NCBI GenBank assembly: GCA_918797485.1 | Contig: CAKKNE010000003.1 | Location: 3,224,001 to 3,288,000, forward strand | Direction of reading: 5' to 3' | Length of the DNA: 64,000 nt | DNA from: Pelagomonas calceolata | Lineage: Eukaryota; Sar; Pelagophyceae; Pelagomonadales; Pelagomonadaceae | Shown: positions 24,597 through 33,707 of the stretch, in pieces | Numbering within the stretch: the stretch's first letter is position 1 | Layout: the number at the start of each line of letters is the position of its first letter | The notes under the pieces: generated by a model | What the model was told of the DNA's origin: nothing | The model's database searches: none | The model's input: the letters and a program-made list of their open reading frames with translations, nothing else | Made by a program: the position numbers and the translations under genes

Positions 24597-26064
24597 TCAC
24601 AGTGCCCGAATGTGCCATTCGAGATTATTTTTAAGCTCGCGTGAATCCACATGTGCTTTGTTCACTCTAAGTGCCGATGAAACCTGCGAACGGAGCATGA
24701 GGGGCCACTTCTCTATGATCGCACCATAGCGAAAGAATCCTGCAAGTTTCCAAGCTTGTATGCAAGTAATGCACCGTTGTAGTGCGGTTGAAAGAGCGTC
24801 GGTGCCACTTCTTTCGCGCTTATGAAGTATGATCTAGCTATCTTAATGTTCCGAGCATACAGCGAAAGGACCCCTAAATTGCACAAAGCCTCCGCATTAC
24901 TCTGATTTAAAGATAATGCAATTTTGAAGGACTGATGCGCCATGTGGAAATCACCCATGCTAATTCCAAGGTGTCCAATATTGTACCAGACATCAGCAGC
25001 GTCATCTGCAAATCGAAGGGAACGATCAAAGCAGTCGAGTGCCATATCAAGCTGTGAGGAATAGAAGCAACAGAGGCCAATATTGTTCCATATTTCAGGT
25101 CCGGAAACACCCATTTGAAGCAGACGACGATAATAGCGCAAGCTCAGCTCAGGTTGATGCTCATAGAAGTAGTTTGCAGCCAAACAGGCTAGTGCCTCAA
25201 TGTTAGATGCATCGAGAACCAGAGCATTCTTATAAAATAGCAAGCTTCTGCATGTTGCGTACATCATTTCATAAATTCTCGCTACACCTATTTTTAGGTG
25301 CGACTCCTCCGGCATCTTTTCAATGCCTTTTTGGAGCACCTTCAGCGCTGTGTTAGGTTGATCTAAGCGCATGTATACCTTTGAGAGCCCCAGCACATTT
25401 AATGCCATATTCTGATTTTGCAATGAGCAAATAAGTTGATATTCAGCATCTCTGTATAGTCCAAGGCGGTAATAACATTTAGCAAAACGGCATTTCCACC
25501 ACCAGTCTTCTAAAGATGTTTTCTTCTTCAAGACCTCTTCACACAGCCTCAACGCCTGTTTTATGTTGCGTACAAAGTAAATCAGGTAATCGCAAATTGC
25601 TTTGGCCATAGCAGTCTGATGCGCAAATTCCAAAAATTCAAGATTAGTAATATCAAGATAACTTCCCTCTGAAGTAGCCGCCATAGTGACATTTTGAAGA
25701 GTGGGAGAAACCCCAGACTGACTAGTGATGCGACAAACCGACACCGGTCTCACGTATTGATTTACGACGCCAGACATGCTTGAAGAGGTTGGATGCGCAA
25801 TCGACGTACCAGGCCTGCACAGGTCTTATCATGTCAATATCATCCATTCAATCACCTCGGCATCACGCTTACAGCGATATCCTCCGACATAAGATCAGTG
25901 TCGCCTGTACGTTCTAGCTCTGTGTCATCAATCCAAGTCTTGGAGCTCAAAGCGCGACATTTGACAAATATCGCTGCTTGACTTTTGGGTTGTGTGCGCA
26001 GTATCTCGGTGCAGATTGCAGTACATTGATCATGTTCCCTCCTCCGAAAGTGCATCAATGCCAT
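24597..26064 (-). CDS. TTC8: Bardet-Biedl syndrome protein 8 (TPR protein)
   Basis: BBSome subunit that moves membrane cargo in cilia. Three exons: 25856-26064, 24725-25814, 24597-24683, with two 41-nt introns (donors GTGATT and GTGCGA); 461 aa. The N-terminus (ALMHFRRREHDQCTAICTEIL) matches human AWSYFRRRKFQLCADLCTQML; then the proline-rich PRPGTS linker and VNQYVRPV; then TPR array: EDWWWKCRFAKCYYRLGLYRDAEYQ, RIYEMMYATCRS, YYRRLLQMGVSGPEIWNNIG, LCCFYSSQLDMAL, AADVWYNIGHLGISMGD. The short last exon (VSSALRVNKAHVDSRELK) restores the human C-terminal helix. ATG at 26064 agrees with the family start. Confidence 0.95.
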
Positions 26065-26270
26065 CCAGAGCTACGTGCGAAGACTAAGGCCACTGAAAGG
26101 GGGATTGTAGTTACAAGATCTGAGCTAGTCATTACGGCGGGTTTAACACAAAAAAATCCACGCCTGCAATAGGCATGCCCATCAACTATTCATCCTGCGC
26201 AAAAGCTCTTCCCGCAGGTAAGGAATTAAGGAAACTTATCACCTATCTATGAAATGTATGTATCTCTAGT

Positions 26271-26910
26271 TTCGCCCCCCTCGGCCGGCTTTTTGAGGCA
26301 GCACAGCACGGCGATTGGCGGCCCTGGCTGCGATTGCGGGGTCGGGGCCGCAGGACGGCACCTTCGTCGCAGCCCACGCGCGCGGGCTGCCCGTGGTTTT
26401 ATGGCGTGCTGAAATGCTCCTGGGGCGAAATCTCACGCAGAAATCGCAGCACTAGTTCGCGATGCGGCCAAGAAAAGCTGACCTGAAGCTCGGCCCTTGA
26501 CGAACCCATAACGAGCCTCGTGGGGTTCCGCGCTGAGCCGAGGCTGCCCGAGAAGGCAACAAAGCCAGTGGAACGCGCAGGGGCAGCTATTTGCACCAAT
26601 TCCGTCGCTGAGATCATGCTCGGCGTACCGCCCCGCGGTGCGACGTAACAGAATTCGCCAGATGGCATGCGCGAAAGACGACAATGGGTCGGGCACATGC
26701 GTGGGGTACTGCCGGACACTGCGGCCGCGTTCAAGCGCTCGAGAAGCTGGAGATAGTGTCGTCGCGGTGAACCAAAAGCTCGCGCGCCTCAAAATTTAGG
26801 GTCTCGAGGCACGTGCTAGGGTAAGGTCGAGGTCTGGTACGATTATCAACACCAAAGGGGCCCGGGAAGGTGTGGGGCGAAATCCCAAGCAGGGCGAAAT
26901 ACCAAGTTAC
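26271..26910 (-). repeat. dispersed repeat family D, copy 1
   Basis: Inverted partner of 45040-45803. Shared words include CTCGACCTTACCCTAGCACG, AGCTTTTGGTTCACCGCGAC, TTCAAGCGCTCGAGAAGCTG (as its complement) and GCAGCCCACGCG. The right end reads CCAAGTTAC, the complement of the element's left end in the other copy. The left end has lost the matching terminus. A reading frame runs through (119 codons) but is broken differently from the other copy and has no known family. Confidence 0.85.
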
Positions 26911-26942
26911 ATTACATACTAGTTGGGAATTTTTCTTGCTCG

Positions 26943-27173
26943 GATGATGATATAAGTTGAGTGTTTTTTTACACCACTTTTTTGATTTTAGAGGCCAATT
27001 AAGCCCTATTCGCTGCGCTCATAGGACAATCGGCCTCTAATAAAAAAAGATGATGAAAAAAAGATGGTAAGGACAATCTACATTTTGGGGTTCCCCCGCC
27101 CCGACCTTACCAAATGTAGATTTTAGAATTTTAAGATTTATATTTAATAAACCACTCAACTTATATCATCATC
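26943..27173. mobile_element. 231-bp MITE with perfect 21-bp inverted ends
   Basis: GATGATGATATAAGTTGAGTG at 26943-26963 has its exact reverse complement at 27153-27173 (one base over 20 is not printed beyond this word). Inside is a second imperfect inverted repeat around TTAGAGGCC / GGCCTCTAA. No ORF. No clear target-site duplication in the flanks. Non-autonomous DNA transposon by structure; family unknown. Confidence 0.8.
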
Positions 27174-27643
27174 GTTGTCGCCCGAAGAGTCCCGGGGCAC
27201 GCGAAAACCCAGCAAGGCCCCGCCGCCAAGAGGCCCTGGGAGAAATGGTCAAAGTTTCTCCGAGTCCGAGTCAGACACATGGTGCCTCTTAGGCCCGGGC
27301 CCGGGCCAGGCGAAAACTTGACGATCAGTATCCCCCCCCCCCCTTGTATAGGAAGGGTGAATCTGGACGTTGGAAGCTACGTTTCCCCTTTAACCTACAT
27401 CCTAGTGGTGTATTGGGATTAGTCGTCGGCCGCCCTGCGCCGTCGAAGGTCGTATCGGAACGGGGAGGGAGCTACAGGAGAAGCCAAGCAGAAACCAGGC
27501 ACAGGTAGAGCCAGAGCCGCAGATCACCCGTCAGTATAAACGCGGCTAAGGCCCCAGCCGAATTTTTTTTTTCATTGCAACACTGGACCCGTCAATTCTT
27601 CTCCGCTGTCGTGCTAGCTGGTGCTATTTTGCAGCCAGGTGTT

Positions 27644-29013
27644 TTAAATGAGATCAGCAACATTCATGGGCATCTCCTCTATCTGTGTATTGTAGAAGGC
27701 CTCAATATCACGCATGTACCGAACATCGCCCGAAGTCAAGAAGTTGATTGCGACACCCTTTCGGCCAAAGCGGCCTGAACGACCTATTCTGTGAATGTAG
27801 TTCTCGCGATTAGTTGGAAGGTCGTAATTGATAACAAGTGAAACTTGCTGGACATCAATGCCGCGAGCGAGGAGATCTGTGGTTATTAGGACACGACTAG
27901 ACCCAGAACGGAACTCTCGCATGATTATGTCACGCTCTTTTTGATCCATATCGCCATGCATTGCCGAGACCGTAAAATCTTTTTGAGTCATGTTATCTGT
28001 GAGCCAGTCGACCTTGCGCCGGGTGTTGCAGTATATGATTGCCTGCGTGATGGTGAGTGTCTCGTAGAGATCACAGAGTGTGTCCAGCTTCCATTCTTCT
28101 CGTTCCACAGCTATGTAGAATTGCTTAATGCCTTCCAAGGTGAGCTCGTCTTTCTTTACAAGAATGCGGATAGGTTCCTGCATGAAGCGGCTAGTGATCT
28201 CGAGAACTTCTAACGGCATTGTTGCCGAGAAAAGGGCAACTCGAACCTGCTCAGGCAAGAACTTGAAGACGTCGTAAATTTGGTCTTTGAAGCCACGTGA
28301 AAGCATCTCATCAGCTTCGTCAAGAGCAAATATTTTTGTGTCAGCAAGGCGAAGAGCTCGGCGATTGATCATGTCGTACACGCGACCAGGGGTGCCAACA
28401 ACAACATGCACACCGTTCTGCAGTGTCCGTATGTCATCACGCACTGCAGTGCCGCCCACGCACGCATGAATCCGCACCGACATGAAGTCACCAAGGGCTA
28501 TCATGACCTTGACAATTTGTTGCGCGAGTTCACGAGTAGGCGCTAGCACTAGAGCTTGGCACTCAGCTAGACCATTATCTACCTGCTGCAAAATACCAAT
28601 GGAGAAAGTGGCAGTCTTGCCTGTCCCAGACTGTGCTTGTGCGATAACATCGCGCCCCATTAACATGGGCTTGATCGCCTGAGGAGAAAAAAAAGACTCT
28701 GGGGACAGTCGCGATCAGCAAGACACGGGTCCTACCCGCTGCTGGATTGCAGATGGTTTCTCAAATCCGTACCTACATGATGAGGCATGTGACGACAACA
28801 CTCATTTGGAATCGTAACAATGTTGGTACGCATAAATGCCACGGAGCAGCTCCTCGCGCAACTCCATGTTGTCGAACGTTTCTATGGCCTCGTCCCAATT
28901 GGTATCGATTTCCTCGTCCTACGAACGAGCATGATAATGATCTGACAGATTGTCGAAAACTTGACCTTCACGGGAACTGGTGCATCTTCTCGCGGTTCAG
29001 GGGGAGTCTCCAT
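27644..29013 (-). CDS. EIF4A: translation initiation factor eIF4A (DEAD-box helicase)
   Basis: RNA helicase of the cap-binding complex eIF4F; unwinds mRNA 5' leaders. Four exons: 28972-29013, 28830-28918, 28736-28772, 27644-28678; introns 53, 57 and 57 nt; 400 aa. Motifs in order: Q-motif region [12 protein letters not shown], motif I AQSGTGKT (71-78), [17 protein letters not shown] (176-179), SAT, ARGID and HRIGRSGR. The C-terminus [11 protein letters not shown] is the eIF4A ending rather than that of eIF4A-III. ATG at 29013 with [10 protein letters not shown] gives the normal acidic N-terminus. All exon joins restore family sequence exactly (ELLRGIYA + YGFEKPS). Confidence 0.96.
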
Positions 29014-29437
29014 GGCGATTATGCGATTATCGCCAGCCTTACTACTAGCGTATGCCTAACAGCTCATCTACCAGCAACGCCCAGTCGATTTTCGATCGGG
29101 CTCCGGACCTGTGTCACCAGTCATGCGGTAGAACCTCCAAATACGCCTATCGTGCCCCTACCAAGACAAGTCGTTCACTCACTCAGGCTGGCCAGCAGCT
29201 CAGGCTCCACTCGTCACGGTACGTCGTCCGGGGGTTGGATGGGGGTTGATGGGGGGTATTTCCCGAGGAGATTGTGGCTGCTGGGGGAGGTTGGAGGTTG
29301 ATGTATCTCTAACTTACCCAGGGACCGCGAGAAGCAACATCCGGCTGACTGAAGAAGCAGTGTGTTGGCTGCGTGGAACTACGGCCATATATTAGTCTAG
29401 CTTTCAGGGCACGACTTCTTTGGTCGTGGCTATTTGC
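29014..29437. other. spacer between FHA gene and eIF4A
   Basis: Both genes are on the minus strand, so this is the 3' flank of the FHA gene and the promoter of eIF4A. Contains a G-rich purine stretch (29220-29300, repeated GGGGGTTG/GGAGGTTG). A plus ORF of 184 codons across 28747-29301 is a shadow of eIF4A 5' exons. Confidence 0.6.
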
Positions 29438-30433
29438 TCAACCAAGAAATTTTATAGTTGCGTTTTTGCCGACCTAAGTCCATTCAATTCATTCAATCAG
29501 GAATGCGCTCACTTACCCTCAGGGTGAATGGTTCACCCTCGTCGAAAATGAGAGGCCGCCGATTATCAACCGCCGACTCTTCACATTCACGGTCTGTGCG
29601 ACCACGTTCTAGGGTGGATGTTCCATAGCTAGACCAACCGTCAAACACGCCCACTGTGCCTATGTGCACAAAAGTCAACACTTGCTGATATTGCTAAGAG
29701 CTAAGAGAATTTACCAATCGAGCGAACAATAATGCAATGCACTCGACTTACAGTCTCATCAGCAACAACCTACAGTCTTTTATGTCACAAAATTCCGAGT
29801 CTAATCATAACATCGAGTAAGAACAATATCATTGTAACGTGAGCGTCCAACAAATAGAAGGCCACCGAAGGCAGAGCCTGCCACAGCAATTTTGAAGCTA
29901 AAAAATCCTTGACGTGTTTTCACAAACTCTAGTAAAATTGACTTTGAATAAGGTTGCTCTCATTATCAAGTAGTGCATCAACGTTATAAGCAAAGGCCTG
30001 AAGAATATACGGACTAGAAGTAATAGTAGGTGCTCGTCGTACTCACCGTGTGTGTTAGTGGCTTTCGTAAAACATGCCTGGAGAATAATTGTTGGAGTGT
30101 CACTGAGGTATCTTGAAGTACGCAGAAGTGTGCTGCAACTGTCCCAGAAACGCCCAGCGTCGCTCCTCCCATCGCTGCTGCTGAGCGTCAGTTGCTGCGA
30201 AGACTTCCGTTTGGTACCACTGGCGTAATTCCTCCATACTTTTGTGGCTTCCTTCTGCATTCTCGCCATCAAGCGCCGCAGATATAGCCAAAGACACTGA
30301 CTGTAGCTGGTCTGATAGACCATCTAAGTCAGATGGAGTTGCCTCCGCTGTACGGCGCCTAGGAAAGTTAGATGGATAGCGCCGTGTTCGCGATGGCTAC
30401 GAACCGCTTTGATCTAACGCCATCCACATCCAT
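29438..30433 (-). CDS. FHA-domain protein in eight small exons
   Basis: Predicted 222 aa from exons 30405-30433, 30122-30358, 30047-30077, 29943-29997, 29825-29907, 29715-29769, 29517-29659, 29438-29473; introns 46, 44, 49, 35, 55, 55, 43 nt. Residues 1-117 are helical and polar (LDGLSDQLQSVSLAISAAL, MEELRQWYQTEV). Residues 118-222 form a forkhead-associated fold: FVGRSRYNDI (Gly138-Arg139), VVADETVSRVHCIIV (Ser153-Arg154-x-His156, the phosphothreonine-reading loop), FDGWSSYGTS (Gly176-Thr177) and FDEGEPFTLRVGKNATIKF. All five conserved FHA positions are present, so phosphothreonine binding is likely; the partner is unknown. The 35-nt intron is the weakest join. No single ORF shows this gene. 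Confidence 0.75.
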
Positions 30434-30960
30434 TTACAACGCCTCGCAGTCCAAGAAGGAAATTTGCGACATGTGCGCACCAGTTTTAGTCTCTCGCGCT
30501 GCACTCGATGAGCCTAGCAGTACTCTGTGAAAACAGATGGGTCAGGGCTCCGCAGCATCCGGTTATCGCGGAGCCCCTCACGTCACGGTCACAGTGAGCC
30601 CGCGGCGTCGTTCCCGGCCCCGGCCACTGGTCAAAGTGGCCCGGCCTTTGTGGCTCATCTCTTGAGTGCGGCCAGTGCGCCGAATTGCCATTTGGTCATC
30701 AAAAGGGCCCCGCCGGGGTAAATCGGTATTCTTGTTGCTTACTAATCGGCCCTGGTGCCCCTACTGTTAAAAGTACTCTGTCGGGGCAACTAGCCTGAGT
30801 ATCGGAAATGTCCCTGCTACCTGGTATGGAAGGCCCGTAGAAGGCCCGGGGGCGGCGGCAGGCCCGGGCCCCGATGAAGACCTGAAGAACCTCACTAGGA
30901 GGGTGGATCTACCACGCCGGAGCACGGACCGAGCGAGGAACCTAGGGTACCTTCAGCGTG

Positions 30961-31185
30961 GAAAATCCGTACCTTAGTGTAAATGGAGCTTTTCCGAGCG
31001 ACCAAGCGGTCCAAGCCGGTGGGATATTTGTCCAGTATGTCCCTCCGAGGCTCCGACGCAGTTTCTGTCGTGAAGTCCGTGACGCAATCCGCAAACGCGT
31101 CCGCCGAGCGCAAGTTGTCGACGGATTCGTTTACAGTCAAATCCTCATTGCAGCCCAAAAATGCTTTTGGCCAGCCATTCGCGGG
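30961..31185 (-). repeat. dispersed repeat family E, copy 1
   Basis: Inverted relative to 38848-39025. Shared core ATGAGGATTTGACTGTAAAC and GCGGACGCGTTTGC. On the minus strand both encode a related peptide (EDLTVNESVDNLRSADAFA versus EDLTVNECGDGVRSADAFA), so the repeat comes from a protein-coding element whose family I cannot name. Confidence 0.75.
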
Positions 31186-31314
31186 GCGTGGATTAGCCTT
31201 AAATGATCAAGCTACGCCCCGGAGAGCAACGCTGTTCATCAGCGCCGCCGCGCGACCCGTGCCCGTGCCTGAGAATGAAGCTCAAGTACGGAGAGGACAA
31301 CTTCTGCTAGACCA

Positions 31315-31343
31315 TGTGCTGGTGCTGGTGCTGGTGCTGGTGC
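31315..31343. repeat. GGTGCT hexanucleotide run
   Basis: About five units of GGTGCT in tandem. Confidence 0.9.
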
Positions 31344-31554
31344 AAGCGTCGCCGATATCTCTCTACGCCAGTAGGCAATCCGTGGCAGAAGGGCAAAAAA
31401 AACCTTAGATCTTCGAGTTGTGTTGGTTTAGACTTCAAGTTCTTCAAGTTCAAGTTCTTTTAAGGTAGGAATATCGTTATAGGAATAGAAGTCTTGTCAA
31501 GCACCACATTCACTATGTACGGTTCACAAACAAGAAATTAAAAAGCATTGTCTG

Positions 31555-33707
31555 CTATCTCTGTTTCGTCATCATTATTTTTACAAAAGCCTGGTAATCT
31601 ATATGTCCGTCTGAGACACCAAATGTATCTACTAATTCATCTAACTTGCCGCCAAAAAACTCAGGTATGGCTGTCTTCCCCTCAACGGCTGCGGAAGGTA
31701 TGAGTGCGTTCATCATTTGCCAGAGGAGTTCTGACTCAACCCAACCATGGCCTGCAGGGTCAAGAAGCTTGAAGGCCTCAAGAAACATTGCAGAAAACTC
31801 AGCCTGGGCCATCAAGGCAAGGAAGTCATCAAGGTTTAAATTTGTATTTCCCTCTATTTCCGGATTGGCCTTGTTTATCATATTTGCCAATTCCAGAGCA
31901 TTAGGGTGTCTTCCAACAGCGACCATAAGTGAGGCGAGATCGGAAACAGATATTGAGCCGTCGCCATCACGATCAAGTAGAGCAAATGTTTGCTTGAACT
32001 CCTGGCGCTGGTAGTTGGTGAGCTGCGTAACGAGCCTTTTGCGGTATAAAATTTCGGCGGCGTCGCCCCATTTGGGTGAACGAGCTGCAGCTTGATCAAA
32101 TGCCCGAATCACGCTGCGCAACAGCCGAAGCCGCTGCATGACCGGCAGCGGCATGGTGGTATTCTCGAAGTATGCAGATCCTGCTTTCGGTGGCGCAGAA
32201 GATACATTTCCGATGGATGGATGGCCTAATGGAGACCTGCTCTCAAGAATGTCATCCGACTCAAGCATCGGCCCTTTTCGCTCGTAGCCCCAGAGCACGC
32301 CCTCTGAGGAGAGCTCAAGCAAATCTACGAGTGAATCAAAAGTTGTATCCTCACCCCAGATCCGCCGATCCGCTCTGGCTAGTGCAGAACGGTCGATGAT
32401 GAGAGCAATCGCATTAGTAGCGGCTACAATTGATGCCGCACGAGGCTCGTTGGTGACAAGGGCCCGTTCCCCAAAATACGCCCCAGCAACTAGGGTATTT
32501 GTCCTCCCCCCAAAAGCCGTCCGTGTCGGATCAGGCGAAAACCCAGGCATGCGACTAGAACTGGCCAGATTAGATAGCTGAAAGACATCACATTCGCCGT
32601 CTAGAAGCACAAAAAATCTCCGGCCTATAGTTTTTGATGTGCGTGCTAGAATAAGACATGCAATTTATATTTTACAACTCCACTCTGCTTGTTGCCGATG
32701 TCGCCTTCGAAGATAAGAACGTCCCCTGCCTCGTAGGTAGCGATTCTACTCTCCTTCAAGACAGTCCCCAATTGAGCTTCATTTAACTTTGCTAGTAAGG
32801 GAACTCGCGCCATTATTTTCCCTGCAACGATCAATTTGAAATTTGCTATTGATCCTGCACCTAGTTTTTCTGTGCTCATAGCTTTCAACTTTGTTTGTGC
32901 TTTCGGTGGTAGGCCAACAAGATCTGTGCGGTCACGCGCCCGCAATTTACTTGGTCGATCTGGAAGCTCAGTGCTGGCAATAAAGCCTGTTTTTAAATCT
33001 AAATACGCTTTATACAATCACATATCACTCTGCCTTGAGCCCCCTTTCCCCTGTTTCAAGGCGTCTTGGGCATACCAATTCTGCCATTTTTCGAGCTTCT
33101 CACGAAGCAGTTCGATTTTGCGAGGGCCGCAGGGAAACGTCTCAACTCGTTTGCCCCCGGCATAGAATTGCACCAATGGCAAGACATTTACCTCTAGTCC
33201 TTGCAAGAATGTCACTCCCCCATCCCGCCCTACAGAATGAAGAAGTGTCAGCAGCAAGTATAAGAGTAGCGGGCGTGCGTGAGTGGACGGACACAAATGA
33301 AACCCGTTATCGCCTTGTGAGACATCTCATAGAACACAACGCGTTTGTTACTATACTCCATTGCAAGCCGTTTGTATTTGGGTTCAAGTCCTCTGCACGC
33401 ACGGCACCAGGGAGCATAAAATTTAATTACCTAGTATGCAAACATTCGACGAGCTGATTATCGCCGTATGAAAAAAAAGAAGCACCACCAGATCTTGTGT
33501 GTTGCCCCCCTCGCGTTCACGTGTTGCTGACACGAAAGATTTCTTGTCCAATAGCGGATGCACAAATAGTTTTGCGGGGCCATTTGAATCACAAGCCCGA
33601 ATCACGGCACGCCGGTTATCATGATTTCTGGAGAATGCGAAACTCCCTCGACCACCAAATAGAGCAGCCGCGAGGGCCCATATCTTAGTGTTAAATGCTC
33701 GCGCCAT
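31555..33707 (-). CDS. thioredoxin / cNMP-binding / EF-hand fusion, plastid-type leader
   Basis: Five exons (33489-33707, 33304-33430, 33029-33229, 32684-32986, 31555-32645), introns 58, 74, 42 and 38 nt; 646 aa. Residues 1-22 are a signal peptide (KIWALAAALFGG), followed by SFAFSR, like the Phe-led cleavage site of secondary-plastid leaders. Residues 74-170: thioredoxin fold with VIKFYAPWCRACRG (CxxC is CRAC) and the cis-Pro strand VLPLVQFYAGGK. Residues 240-375: cyclic-nucleotide-binding fold (VPLLAKLNEAQL, YEAGDVLIFEGD, then AGAYFGERALVTNEPRAASIVA, the phosphate-binding cassette). Residues 500-646: calmodulin-like EF module; EF1 DRDGDGSISVSD (508-519) is canonical, the others degenerate. 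No kinase domain. All joins keep frame. It could instead be secreted if SFAF is not a plastid signal. Confidence 0.82.

Larger units (their letters stand above)
26065..27643. other. intergenic gap with repeat D and a MITE
   Basis: Between the TTC8 start and eIF4A stop. About 200 bp of 5' flank of TTC8, then repeat family D (26271-26910), then a short element with perfect inverted ends (26943-27173), then about 470 bp without recognised features. Confidence 0.75.
30434..31554. other. intergenic gap with repeat E
   Basis: Repeat family E (30961-31185), a GGTGCT hexamer run (31315-31343), and TTCAAGTTC repeats at 31437-31456. No supported gene. Confidence 0.65.
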
